A stretch of 64,000 bases of DNA from assembly GCA_963920665.1 (NCBI GenBank), contig OY987272.1:2733001-2797000 (forward strand), read 5' to 3'. Below, piece by piece: positions 11,903 to 23,777 of the stretch (position 1 is its first letter; every line of letters begins with the position of its first letter). Below the pieces are notes generated by a model. It made no database searches. It saw nothing but the letters and a program-made list of their open reading frames with translations, and had not been told where the DNA came from. A program made the position numbers and the translations under genes. Origin of the DNA: Straminergon stramineum (lineage: Eukaryota; Streptophyta; Bryopsida; Hypnales; Calliergonaceae).

Positions 11903-14290
11903 ATGCGGACTGTGAAGAAGGCGAAGCATGGGCCAGCCTTGCCGCCGTTGGACATTCCCCAGGAAGACGGAGAAGATAGTGAAGTGGAGGAAGAGATGGA
12001 GGGGGAGGACGACCAGGACGGATGCATGAGCGTCGAGGAGGATTTCGATCCGGAGGCTGTGAAGTACATTGAGGACTTCAAGATGGAAGTGATCGAGGAT
12101 TCTCGGGAGCAATCAGGTGATGCCAAAGGGTTGAAGATGGCAAAGGATTTAAGTGCAGGTGCACCACAGCGGTTCCTGGAATGGGTCGTCAGTCCCATGA
12201 AACTCCAGAGGTTTCAGGAGGAGTTTTGGGAGCGGAGACCGTTTCTGATACGGAGGCCGAAGAATCGGAACTACTACGATGGGATCTTCAACAAAGAAAC
12301 GATCGAAAAGCTTCTGGAGAGTCATGAATTGAAGTATGTCCCCATGATGTTTGCCTTCTCGTTTCTGTACATGCCATTTGGAGAGGTTTCTCTTTTGGAG
12401 AGATTGAGAATTTTATCCCTTAAGGTCATTGGGTGTCTTCTGATTTGAACTTTTGTGAAGATCCATTATAAAATACATTCTGGACTACTAAATGGGAGTT
12501 ATTGTGCTAATTATAGATTTGAATTTGTAGAGTACATCTGTACAGTTGAATTTACCATTTCTATCATCACTACTTTAGAACATTATACTTAAAATCCAAA
12601 AGTCCTTCTAAAGTTGATTCAGAAAGAAAGTATTGGCAATTTCGAGTGAAATTTATTTGAGTGGATTTGAAATGTGACACCTTCATGTGTTGTTTTTCTG
12701 ATTTTTTTCAGCTGCTTTTATTTATGATCTCATTTTTGCACTCTCTGGATCTGAGATCGATGTCGTGAAGAAGTTGTTAAGTACTCATGTGATTTCTTGG
12801 ATATGCAATACAAAGCCTACATATTCTGTTCGTGCACATGGAATATTCATTTTCTGTGCTTATGCAATTTGTTGTTTTTATAGATACGGACTCAACATAG
12901 ATGTGACGAAGTATGATATAGACGGTGGTCGATCTACTTATTCTTCTGAGACATCCGCAAAACCATCTAAAGTATGGTCGAAATACGCTGACGGGTGGTC
13001 AGTGCGAATTCTGCATCCGCAGAGGTGGTGCGACCCGGTGTTCCTGATCCTGTCCGCTTTTGAGCGGTACTGGGGCTCGGTGGCAGGCTGCAATGCCTAT
13101 CTGACCCCCGCCGGATCCCAAGGATTTAGCCCACATTACGACGATATTGAAGCGTTCGTGATCCAGACCGAAGGAAAAAAGCGATGGAAAGTATATAAGC
13201 CCCGGGACCCGGCAGAAGCACTCCCCAGATTCTCTAGCCCTAATTTTGAACAAGATGAAATTGGGGAGCCCATTCTGGATGTGGATCTTGAACCTGGAGA
13301 CATTTTGTAAGTTACTGGCATTGCACATCTGCAATCTGATTCAGCAAGTTTGTTATGCTTTGAGACTTCTTCTGTATGGGCTCTTCTGCGTTTTGGAACT
13401 TGTTTGATTTTGGAATGCAGTAAGAGTTATCCTTCAATCTTTCAAGACGGGACTGCTGACCTTTGTTTCAGTGAAAATGTAGGGTTGAAATTAATGAATA
13501 TTGCTGTGGAAAGATGTTGGTAAGCCTTTTTCTGGTGAGCTCCATAATTTCAACTTGTTCCAAAATTTTGATTTGAGTTTGTGAAATATTGTGTAGGTAC
13601 ATGCCCCGAGGTACCATTCATCAAGCGAAGTCATCAGCTGATAGTCATTCCCTCCACATCACAGTCTCAGTGGGACAGCGCAACTGTTGGGGAGACTTTC
13701 TGGAGCTTGCAATGCCGAGAGCGCTGGAGCTCGCAAGTGAAGATCACATCCTGCTTCGCGAAAGCCTGCCTCGTGGCTGTGCAGACTACATGGGCGTGGC
13801 CCATTCGGATGAACAGGATAACCCGTCACGAGCAGCGTTCATTGAGAAGGTGATGGAGTGCATGGCCATTGTTTCGCAAAGCATACCCTGGGACTCTGCT
13901 GCCGACCAGCTTGCTGTGAAGTTCTTGCAGTCCAGGCTGCCATTGCCTGGGCAGCAGGAGGCAACCGAAAAGGCGAATATTACCACAGAGTCGAAGGTGA
14001 GGCTTGTTGCCCCTGATGTTGCAAGGCTGGTGGTGGAAGGGGACTCTGTGGTGGTGTACCACATGCTGAAGAATTCAAGAGACTTGCACAATGAGGGTGA
14101 CCAGGAGGAAACGGAGGACCCGGAGCCTGGAAAGCGGGTAGTGTTCTCTTGGGAAGTAGCGCCTGCTCTTGAGGAGCTTCTGTCAGCATTTCCGGAGCCT
14201 GTTGAGGTTTCCTCTCTTGCTGTGGAGGGGGATGAATGTCTCACCCTTGTCTCAGAATTATGCGACCTTGGTATTCTTATTAAAGTTTGA
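11903..14290 (+). CDS. JmjC-domain ribosomal oxygenase (NO66/MINA53-like)
   Basis: Three exons (11903-12333, 12884-13306, 13597-14290) with GT-AG borders and continuous phase give 515 residues. Residues about 25-50 are acidic and nuclear-protein-like. The JmjC fold follows, with the iron-binding triad visible as H228-x-D230 in SPHYDDIEAF and H293 in PRGTIHQAKS. The stretch LTPAGSQGFSPHYDDIEAF is characteristic of the NO66/MINA53 group. The C-terminal third should be the dimerisation and winged-helix region. Family members are Fe(II)/2-oxoglutarate histidyl hydroxylases acting on ribosomal proteins in nucleus and nucleolus; histone demethylation is also claimed for animal NO66. The start is the first ATG of a long open exon; an upstream non-coding exon from about 11,240 is likely. 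Intron 1 carries a transposon relic. The gene converges on DPH7. Confidence 0.93.
12434..12750 (+). repeat. Relic of family-2 TTAA MITE inside JmjC intron 1
   Basis: The intron segment matches the inner part of the 3925-4502 element: CCTTCTAAAGTTGATT, GAGTGAAATTTATTTGAGTGGATTTGAAATG, and TTTATGATCTCATTTTTG correspond to 4,130-4,260. The start, TTTTATCCCTTAAGG, could be a mutated TTAA plus CCCTAAAGG end. The right end is missing. Confidence 0.5.
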
Positions 14291-14923
14291 AGGTGCCATT
14301 CACAATTTTAACTGGCATGATGGTTCTCATTGATTCTACTTTGTGTACTTGGTCGAATTTCTGAACTCATTTCAGCTGTAATAGATTGCTTGGGTTTCAG
14401 AGTGTCCACTTCCATATTTGCAAGTTCTGTCCAACAAGAGCACGTTGCTTAATGGTGGAGACCTATCTTCCCATGATTTGAAAATTTTTAGAGTATGGGG
14501 TGCCCATACCAACCACTTTTTGCCCTTTATAAGTTCACTCAATTTTGAGCAGTTCTTCTCCTGACCTACTCTTCAACACTTTAGTTTTTAATGACTAGTA
14601 AAACATACCTAATGCATGCCATATCATTGAGAAACCTCCCAAATATTGTTGGAGGGACAATGAATTGAGAATCAGAGTGCAACGATTCTGACTAGCAGCG
14701 GTACAATGCTCGTACGGTCAAGTTTTGCATGAAGGTGATCATTTTCAAATTGGAAGCTCCAAATGTCCTAGTGCTTCAGATACAGTCAATCTCTCCATCG
14801 TTATCAATTTTACCTCAACAGATCCAAACCAAAAAAAGTCATGCAGAACCGCCCATCATGTTTCACACAACAGACTCTGCCCACGCACAGTTTGCAAACC
14901 ATGAGAACCACGTTCAACGGAAA
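14291..14923. other. Convergent 3' intergenic region
   Basis: Between the stop codons of the JmjC gene (+) and the DPH7 gene (-). It should hold both 3' UTRs. I see no other gene; frames running through it near 14,729-15,067 on the plus strand are shadows of the DPH7 exon. Confidence 0.6.
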
Positions 14924-16412
14924 TCACAGCCTTGTATTAGACGCAACCACAGAAGGCTCCCACACATGGAGCGCGTTATCATAAAACGAGCACGTTGCAG
15001 CCAAACTCCCCAACTCTCTATTCTCCCCCTTCCACGGCCCTTGATACCAATCAACCCCATAAGCTAAACTCTCATGTCCCTTATACTCTTCCACTATTTC
15101 TATATTATCCCCCTCCACTTTCACCACCACAAACCCATGATGCATACACGCCGCTAACACCAGCCCTTTATCCAGTGGATGCCACTTCAGTCTCCACACC
15201 CCTCCTCCCAATCCCATCTCCATCTTCACCACAGGAATTCCACTCATCCTCATGTCCCATACCCTCAACTTCTCGTCATAGCTCCCAGTGATCAAACAAT
15301 GCTCAACTTGGGGATTCGTCTGAACGCTGCATACGCCCATGGTGTGACTCTTCTTGTTGCGGAAGATGGGGTTGTTGTCAAGGCCTTGGCGAAGATCCCA
15401 AGCACAAAAGTGACAATCGTCTGCACCCGTGTAGAGCACGGTAGGGTGCCATGAATCGTAAGAGGTGATCCAAGTCTCAAGAGAGTGGGCTTCAGTGGAG
15501 TCAGAGACTTGGGGGGAAGATTGGCCAACGTCGATTATTGTCAATGTGCCGTTCGAGTGGCTAATGGCAAGTTGGGGATGCAATGGACTCCAATCGAGAG
15601 AAAGGCACATTGAAGAGTCAATGTCGAGGTTCGAGGTTTCGAGGAGTGTAGGCTTGCCATTATCTGCAAGTAATTTCAGAAATAAGTTGAGAATACTGAA
15701 ATCGATAGAGACTTCACCATAGCTTTGATTGCCAGGAACGCTTTCTTTTGATACATTTGGTTGGACTTTTTAGCAAGTGGTGTAAGCATGACCTGGCAAA
15801 ATGGCTATGAATGGAGTCATCTACGGTAGTGACACATTTGACTGCAAGGTGCCTAAAACAAACTCCCCACTATTTGCCTAACAACAAACAAACCAAACCT
15901 ACATTTGAAACCACTGATCTCCTATTTAGAACTTGAGTAGATAATCAAAGTGCCTATTCAAGGGGACTGCTATTCCTGCATCACTCTCTCTCTTTGCTTC
16001 AAGGATCCCAATGTCTTGTTTTCTATTTGAGTCTAAGACCCATTCATTGTAGGAGCCTCTACCTTATAAGAGAATGCGGATATGAAGAGCATCACATGTT
16101 CTCACCATCTTGGAGTGTGTAGAGGCGCAACGATCCATCCGCGCTTGCTTGGCCCAAACAAGGCACCAGGCCGGGACTCGGTTTCCTCCACTTGATGTCA
16201 AACACTCCGGAGGTTTCTATGGTTTGAAGCTCTTGAAGATTGTAGTCCTCATCATCACCAAGGGTGAAAAGGTAGAGACCACCCACACGGGTCGGAGTGG
16301 ATCCTTCTATGAGGGTGTACGAGGCAGCTGCAAGGAGATTGTAGTACGCCGGTGTGGAGCAAAACTCAACCGCATCGGCATTTCCCTCGAGAATTCGCTT
16401 GTGCACTCCCAT
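14924..16412 (-). CDS. DPH7: Diphthine methyltransferase/methylesterase, WD40 protein DPH7
   Basis: Two exons on the minus strand (16412-16106, then 15663-14924) joined by a GT-AG intron give 348 residues, the usual length for DPH7. WD-type repeats are visible, with the signature pieces TGSYDEKLRVWDMR, GGGVWRLKWHP and, near the C terminus, ATCSFYDNALHVWEP. DPH7 hydrolyses the methyl ester of methylated diphthine on elongation factor 2 so that the final amidation to diphthamide can occur; it acts in the cytosol. The start is the first ATG of exon 1 (MGVHKRILEGNADAVEF), matching the start of the first propeller blade. Upstream, the region abuts the rearranged SURF1 copy. Confidence 0.93.
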
Positions 16413-16635
16413 TGTTGCATCTAAGTTAAGATCAAGAACCTTCCATTAATGCTCTGTAACCTAGAAAATTCCTCTAGGTTGATATTTTCCGAGACAACAG
16501 CAGCAGAGAGAACTTCGCAAAGACAAATCAAACAAATTGTAGCTCAAGGCCGGAAAAATTCATTGATTTAAATACGGAACAGAAGATGGTGCTTGCAATA
16601 ACCTGGTATAACGGTATGAAGAGTACAAAATAGTC

Positions 16636-16714
16636 TAAACCCCAAAACCCCAAAACCCCAAAACCCCAAACCCTAAATTCTAAAATCCTAAAACCCTAGA
16701 CTCTAAAACCCTAT
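16636..16714 (+). repeat. Interstitial telomere-like tract
   Basis: Four CCCCAAAA-type units run into degenerate CCCTAAA and CCCTAGA units, i.e. variants of the plant telomere repeat. The tract sits exactly where homology to SURF1 intron 2 stops (about 16,715), at the edge of the duplicated segment. Confidence 0.75.
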
Positions 16715-16719
16715 AGAGG

Positions 16720-18186
16720 TTGGAGTGTACCTTCTTTTCACGACGAATTAATTGCCACGAACCCAGACCGAAAGTAGCTGCGCATGGCAGAAGCAAAAAC
16801 AGCACTGAAAATCCCCACTTCCTCCCTGCCTCCTCTGAAAAACAGCAATAGACAATCCAAAGAGCAGCAATTCAAGTCATTATGGGTTCAAACAGTCGCC
16901 TTTCAAACACTAGCTCCTTCCATTTCATCGCAATTCTCAATGTAAGCAAAAAATAAATAATGTAAACCCCGAACCCTAGCGCTACACTATTCACCATTAC
17001 ATTATGCAGGCTCAGTACAATTTCACAAAGAAAATTACGGTGATCTCCAGGATGGCTTGAAAAGAGGTCTGAATAAGAAAAAGTCTCCATTTCCAGATGA
17101 ATACTCGACTTGAAGTTGAGTCTACCCTCAAGGAAACAACAAATCAACTCTGGTGGTGTAAATACGCATGTTCTTATGCAGAAGTTATCGTTCGTTCAAA
17201 CATTCGCCTTCGTGCCACGAGCTCCTTCCAGTCGTTCTTTCATCCATTGCCATTTTGACTGACAGCAAACAGAATTCAAAATAGCGTACACCTTAAACCC
17301 TAACGCTACACCACTCCCGTAATATTCGACACTACGGAATCCATGATGGTCTCCACGATCCCAGATTGTCTTCGGCAGATTTCGGAAATAGGAAAGATTT
17401 GATTCCCAGATCAAAAATGGAGTTAAGGCTAATCAAAAATCCAAGAAAACACCAAATCCACTCTGAACCTTAATCCCTAGTGCAACACTATTCTCCATTC
17501 CATACTACACTACGGAATGCCTGCCTACAATTTAACAAAGCCAACTACGAAGGTCTCAAGATTGTCTCAGACAGATATCGAAAGGAGAAGGGATCTCCAC
17601 TTCTGAAATCGAGATTATTACAAACACCAAGGAAAACACCAAATCTACTCCAAACCCTAAACCGTAGTGCAACACTATTCTTCATTCCATTCTACACTGC
17701 GGAATGCTTGCCTAAATTTTCACAAAGTCAACTACAAAGGTCTCCATAATCCCAGATTGTCTTACACAGACATTGAAGGGAGAAGAGGTTGTCACTTACT
17801 GAAATTGAGATTCCTACAAACACCAAATCTACTCTAAACCCTAAACCCCAGATTGTAACCCCAGATTTGTCCATTCCAACTACGAAGGTCTCCATAACCC
17901 AGAGACAGATATTGAAAGGAGAAGGGATCGCAACTTACTGAAATTACTACAAGCACCAAGAAACAACAAATCCAGTCTGTAAGAAGCAAATATGCGCGAA
18001 ACAAAACTCACCGGGCGCAGCAGCTGCTGATGAGATTTCGGCAGAAGCAGCAGAAACCGGACGCAATGCAACCGAGGAAGACGAAAACCCTAAAACTCGC
18101 TGCAACTGCACAGATCTCGTCCACCCCGATCTCCACAATTTCGACGAATAATAGATGGATGAAAGAAACGCTGCACGGGCCACCAC
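16720..18186 (-). pseudogene. Partial inverted copy of SURF1 (exons 1-2 only)
   Basis: Read on the minus strand, this segment reproduces the first two exons and intron 1 of the SURF1 gene at 34,136-35,189. The exon 1 copy ends at 18012 with an intact GTGAGT donor and encodes SKLWRSG and RSVQLQRV. The exon 2 copy (about 16,827-16,724) encodes RKWGFSVL and keeps its splice sites. Homology stops in intron 2 at about 16,715, so the remaining four exons are absent and no functional SURF1 can be made. The original ATG is lost at the left junction; an in-frame ATG at 18186 lies in unrelated duplicated sequence and would add a chimeric N terminus. Intron 1 is expanded into several tandem units. Confidence 0.85.
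16870..17990 (-). repeat. Tandem repeats in the SURF1-copy intron (about 5-6 units)
   Basis: Units of roughly 150-230 bp repeat the series ACTACGAAGGTCTC, AGACAGATATCGAAAGGAGAAG, CCAAATCTACTC, then telomere-like CCCTAAACC, then CATTCTACACTACGGAATGC. The same units, fewer of them, occur in intron 1 of the intact SURF1 gene at 34,380-34,850, so amplification differs between the two copies. Confidence 0.75.
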
Positions 18187-18435
18187 GCCGATCTCCCTAA
18201 CTTTGCCGCAGTAGCGTGATTTTCACTGCAAATTTCAGGAATCCACATGCTACAGTTTGGCATTTCCTACGTGAAGAAGCTCGGACTTTTTCGATCGAAA
18301 ACGCATTCTCAGAATTCGTGTCATGGAGCAGGGTTTTGAAATAAAATTGCAAAACTGCTCTGATGCACTAATCAGAGACAGTTGGCCTAATCAAATGAAA
18401 TGAAATTCGTAGGAATCGGTCCTGCCATCCTGATC
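18150..18435 (+). repeat. Segmental duplication, left part (copy of 31,581-31,862)
   Basis: Starts near ATGAAAGAAAC and runs to GGTCCTGCCATCCTGATC with high identity to the region upstream of the ARM-like gene. It is cut by the piggyBac insertion at 18,436 and resumes at 23,782. Confidence 0.85.
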
Positions 18436-18439
18436 TTAA
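18436..18439 (+). other. TTAA target duplication, left of piggyBac
   Basis: TTAA directly precedes the CCCCTAAAGGACCCT terminus. The same tetranucleotide follows the right terminus at 23778-23781. Confidence 0.85.
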
Positions 18440-21400
18440 CCCCTAAAGGACCCTGGGATTTCCGTTCAAGTAGAATCGTGATAGAGAGGCGAACAAAGCC
18501 AGAATTTTCTACGATGCAGAATAACTGGTTTTGAAGGAATAACCGTACCGATTACAAGTCACCAACAAGGGGGAGCGACTGAATTTTTGGTAGACCCAAA
18601 TTGTGCAGAAAAGTACGGCAAATTGACTGAGTTTGTGAAGAAGGTCTGCCGAACCATGGGTTCTGCACATATGTTTGCACTTCGAGTGGGCCCAACGGCC
18701 GATTCCTACTCTGAATTCACTCAGAAATTTTGTGGTGCACAGTTCAGAAGATGACTCGCACTTGTGCGCTTCCAAAATGACAATCGAGACAGCATAATTC
18801 TCATGCGATGATTATAAAGTTGGGGGTGTCTGGCAAGAAAATTGCCTTGGAATATACTGCAATAATTTTTTTTTAAAATGAATAGTGATTGAGGCCAATC
18901 CCATCGGTGGATACAACAATATTAACGATATATAACTTCTGCTAAAAATTCATTCTGATCTAACGGTGCCTTCTACCGAAATTGCGAAGTCAATTATAGC
19001 TGGTGGGGTGACCCAATGAAACGGAGGGTAGGACTGTCGGGAAGCAACACTGGCAGTTGCCAGTACAAAGCAGTTTCACATGTGGAAGGATTCCCGCGAA
19101 GGGGAGGGAGGCCACTGTGGTGGAAGGACAAACCACTTCCCGCTGAATTTCCTCACGAGACAGTTCGCAAGCTTCGACGTGCGCCGATCAGTCCGGACAA
19201 ACACGAACAACGACACAAGATGCAAACAAGGTTTGAATTCATAAGCAACCACTTTTGCCGATAAAATAAATAAAAAGGTAAAATACTTTCCATGAGCCGA
19301 AATTATCAAAATGGCATCACATTCATAAGTCTTCCAATGACAGTGTTTGCCGCAAGCAGAAACTGTGACGTACATTCATGACTTGCTAAAGAATCATGAG
19401 GGCGTCCTAGCCTATTCACATGCCTGCAATGATGTACACCAACTACAGAAATAACCGAACGCCAAGATTGTAAAAGATCGCCGACCTTCACTACAAAAAT
19501 CAAAATTTGCGAGACTCAAGCAACGGTTGCACAGTCGCTGCTATTTACTTCCCTTCGAAATGATTGCCGTCACCTTCAACAGGGTCTACGCTTGAAATGG
19601 CCACGCTTGAAATATTCCCTGCATGCTCCTCAGCCAAACCTGCAACACAGTCACTTCAATACCTTTGTAGCATACTTGGGAATGCTATGTACTTTGAGAA
19701 AACAGGTCCCTTCACACATATATGCTCCGTCGCAGCCTGGGCAATACCGTATCTGCTTCCGTTTACATATAACATATTGTGCTCATAGTTTCGTATGCCT
19801 TGCTGAGTAATGCAACCCATGATCTGTGCGGTTGAAAGAAGCACCTATTCGGCCTGGCCTCACTTCTGGGTCACATAAACTGTTCACAACTTCGTAATGG
19901 AAGGCCATTCGAGTCATTAGACGCTTTTGTGTAGATCCCAAGGTGTGGGCCTTGTATAACACATATGCATTGCCCAAACTTGTATCTAAGATAAATAAGA
20001 GGAGCCGATGCCACCACTTATGGGAGCGTAACTATGCACTATATTGCATTCTACATTGTTCCACGAGGTCAACTCCTGGTACTCGAGCAGAATCGGTGAA
20101 GTGTGATATTCATCCCATTTTTTGCGGCTTGTCCATCTGTAGCATAACGTGCCCTCTCTAATTGGATCTATGGACGTACTTAACAGGTAGACTGGAATTC
20201 CATCAAACCAAACTACTGTTGACATAGAACATGAACGATGCATCTAAATAATCAATCCACCACGTTCACCTTGGACGTGCGCATAAGAAGCCAGTTGGGG
20301 TGGCATACCAACTCGATTAGGCATGACAGTGCCAGTCGCAAGAAATCCTTGCTTCAAAAGATCATGGAAAAGATGGGGCGATGTGAAGAAGCGATCGGTA
20401 ACAACAACATGACCTAGGCCCTTCAAATCGGATACCATGGCATTCACGACTTTTTGACCAAGGTCCTTCTCTATTTTCTTACCCTACTTCCTAGTGTAAA
20501 CCTGTAAGTTATACACGCATCTAGTCTTACTAGTGGCACAGCACCAAACCTTTATACCATACTTGACCAGCTTGTTTCTCATATACTACTTGATATTGCA
20601 ACGCCTACCAGTATATGGAATCATCATTTCGTCAACACATATGTGACATTCGCAATTGTAAAGACACTTACAAACTTCTACAAACCCCTCTAATAACCAT
20701 CGCACCTTGGCTATTTTATCGTACTCTACGCTTGTCTTCTTTGTAACTAGAGTAGAATTGTCTACGAGATGTATGCATCTACAGATCTCTTCAAAACGAG
20801 CCCTGCGCATAGCTGCCTTTATTAGGGGGCAACCAAAAAAACTCTTGCAATCCCAATAAAGGCGGTTGTTCGGTAGTTTTTTTAACCCCATCATGATGCA
20901 TATTCCCAGCCAGCATCGAAGCTCTTTTGGAGATAGATCAAACCAATTCAACCCACCATTCAATTTCATTGGGTTTTGATAGGTAGGTTGGTGGGCATAT
21001 GTATTTGTTTGTTTACAAATTCGTGCAAGTGTTTTGATGGGCCAATAGGGATCAAAAAACTGCAACACACCAAGAGGACTACAACTGGTACGTCTCACAG
21101 GCCTAGGAGGCAGGCCAATAAAAGGAAAACGATTCGTAAGCAAAGAAGTACTCAAGTCCTCCCAGTGTTGGAGGGCATATCGATGCTCGAAGTCTAAGGA
21201 CTCAAACTCTATGTCGGGTTGGAAAAGGTTACTATCTACTACGATCTCAAGGTCACTACCAGAGTCAGAGATAACCCAATCAAAATTACCTGAATTTGAG
21301 TTGCCACGCCAGTCCACGAATTCAACCTCCCAATCACCGTCAGAGGCCTTTTCATTGCTGTTGTCCCTTGGCATGCCGAAATAACTTGGAAGATCTAGTG

Positions 21401-23777
21401 TGAATGTGCTCTCCTACTGCTGCACATGGTTGCCGTTGTTTTGCCCTTGGAGCCCCTTCATAGATGGATCATTGAATTCTTCTTCCGCAGCTAGCTCATA
21501 GTTCTCCTTCACAATTGCTCGCATGCCCAAGACCCCACCAAACTAGACTTTGTACATTTGTGCATGCGTAATAATATGTTCAAATTCACGGATGACTTCT
21601 CCATATAACATATTCTCTGAACCCAGCCTTGGACTCAATCCCAATTGGAGGCGCAGCACCCAAACATGAGTAATAACCATGTCTCCAAGAGCTGTAATGT
21701 TTCCTTCCGACTCTCCTTCATGCATGCATCCTCTGTCATCACTGCAAAAATGAAACCAACCACGGGAGTCGTGATCTTTGGTCGGACTCCGTTCTTCTGA
21801 CTCGTCCACGATAACTTGTTTGCCCTCATGAATCATCCTCAGACGCTTTGCATTGTCGCAACCGAACCCAGGAGTCTCCTTACAATCCAACTCATTGTGT
21901 GCGATGTTGTCTGAGTCTATACTGCCAAGCTCATTGAATTCGTCACCTTCTGCCTCAACTGGTTCCAATCTATGCCCCCCGTGGCGATCGTCCTACATTC
22001 GCAACAAGTTCCTCAAAATGTTTTTGAACCGTCGAGGTGTTCGTGCCAAATCCACATCAATCAGTGGCATGAACCAACCAGGTGGTGTCCTAATTAGACC
22101 TAAACCACCTCCAGTGATCTTTGAATTTCCCTCTCCCATCCCAATACTCTCAACTGTTGCTATCCCAAGATCCCTTTGATGCCCTTATTGCCCAAATTGA
22201 CTACCATCTCCATCCTTGGCTCCTCCACTGGATTGGGAATTCCTCCTTTTTCCTACCGATACATCCAATGTATCAGGGTGCATCCTTGCTCCCTTGGACA
22301 TCCTTCCCTTCAGCCTGCCCTTTGAACGAGAGGTAGTCTTCTAACTGTTTTCAGCAAAATTCCCTATGGTGATGGCGCTTTTAGAGAGAAGAGCTAGCGG
22401 TTGACTGCAAACTATCGGTAGAGTTGGTTCTGCATGGCCCTTCTCCAATGTGGTCTCTCTTGTGGCACCTTGGGACTACAGCCTCCTTCGAATTCGGGGC
22501 ATTCACATCATGGGAGATCCTGAACTCCGTGGGTTTGATAGCGTTGCAGCCACTGGAGACAGGTCGCCGAAATTCCCCGTGTCCCCTCCCTCGCAAGCGC
22601 CCAATTTTTGTGGTGCTTCCGATAGCTCTCTCTCCTTTCGTCTCACCTACCTTTTACAAGCAGGTGATCGCACAAGCAACTAGTCTTGCGCTACTAAGGG
22701 GTAGCCTCCTTCACCGAAACTTTCTGGCTCATCTTTGTCAGGACACCGGAGTCTCACCGCTTTGAAAATCTCGTCCGGAAAATCGCGCCTCTTCTTCCAG
22801 CCTAGAATGAACGCAAGATTGCTATAAAACAAAATCCTCCAATGCCTCGCCAACAATACGTTGGGCAACTGCAATATCCTGTCGCATCAAGGAAGCGACA
22901 ACAAGTGACCTTCGTTTAGGCAATCTAGAACTCGCCTCCTCTGATTTTCACTGGCATCAATCTCAGATAGCCAAGTATGAACAATGTGGAAGGATTCCTT
23001 TTATCGAAAGTAAGCAAATTAGCAAGGGCGATCGTTGCCGGCAGTAGCCATGGTGCGTGGAATTCAATTACGGTAGGGGTATATAAGAACTTTGTGACGT
23101 TGAGTTTCTCAAGTAGTAGAGCACCCATAAACCCTCAATTTTGCAACACAATAGCAAATTCCACTACTTGGTATCATGAGGCGCAGGATATCACCCCTTG
23201 GCGTCGGATTGTGACCTTGTTGCAGTCACTGCCTCCTCCCTCATTCAATCGCCATCGCCAGGACCTTGCTGTTTTTCGTATCTGCTACCACTACCGAACT
23301 TGAGTTGTCCTTGCTCGAATCCAAAGCTCCTCACAACTACTCCACGCAATCCGTAAATCTTCTATAAGCCCTTGTCCTTGCCAATGCTGTGTTCAATATT
23401 GTTTCCTAATCCCAGGAAAGAGACAGAGCTTCAGCAGGCACATTAGAATACTATAAACCCTGGCGGAAACCCCAAGGTGACGAAGGACAGGTGGACGACA
23501 AGCAACGGTCTTTCTCCGGGTACCCTTGTTGTCGCCCGAGCAGTCTCATCTGAGCTGGCGTTGAACTAACAGGCCTGGTGAAGTAGGGGACCCTACTGAA
23601 AGCCACCCTAAACTCTAAAGATGACTGAGTTGCTAAATAAAGTTACACCATTGAATTCAGAATTTGAAGCCCTATAATCACATAGTTCATCAAATTCTCA
23701 AATATAGCACTGATTTTGAGTTATTGCACTTGGAAAAATGTGTGAGGATAGATTATGTTCTGAGGGTCCTTTAGGGG
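18440..23777 (-). mobile_element. Full-length piggyBac-type transposon (5.34 kb)
   Basis: The left end reads CCCCTAAAGGACCCTGGGA and the right end in reverse complement reads CCCCTAAAGGACCCTCAGA, a 15-bp perfect terminal inverted repeat. Both are flanked by TTAA, the invariant piggyBac target. A DDD transposase of the DDE_Tnp_1_7 type lies inside on the minus strand. The flanks (GCCATCCTGATC on the left, TGCTATTTGTAAGCATCC on the right) are contiguous in the duplicate locus at 31,850-31,880, which reads GATCTTTATGCTGTTGGTAA: the empty site with one changed base in TTAA. About 1.2 kb at the left and 1.6 kb at the right of the transposase show no recognisable gene. Decay of the transposase implies the copy is not autonomous now. 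Confidence 0.9.
19651..22139 (-). pseudogene. Decayed piggyBac transposase
   Basis: One frame can be followed from an ATG at 22139 down to about 20,050. It is acidic in the N-terminal half, then shows WFDLSPKELRCWLGICIMMG and the catalytic core. The three catalytic aspartates are recognisable in CVDEMMIPYTGR (near 20,632), VVVTDRFFTS (near 20,394) and WFDGIPVYLLST (near 20,197). A frameshift near 20,050 moves the reading to another frame with KWWHRLLLFILD, GNAYVLYK and a terminal cysteine-rich motif, CPGCDGAYMCEGTCF. Before the frameshift there are six in-frame stops, at 21993, 21543, 21414, 20586, 20484 and 20244, all TAG. Further stops (one TAG, one TGA) follow. The start is uncertain because a TAA closes the frame upstream near 22,186. 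Not functional as it stands. Confidence 0.85.

Noticed and set aside
13589..14244. Several frames on the minus strand opposite JmjC exon 3
   Set aside because: Shadows of the GC-richer coding exon; the plus-strand frame carries the JmjC histidine and continues in phase from exon 2.
19016..19264. Plus-strand 82-codon frame near the left end of piggyBac
   Set aside because: No motif, opposite strand to the transposase, and in a region expected to be non-coding terminal sequence.
22121..23303. Open frames inside the right third of the piggyBac element
   Set aside because: They occur on both strands and none shows a recognisable domain; I could not support a second gene in the element, although an accessory ORF is not excluded.
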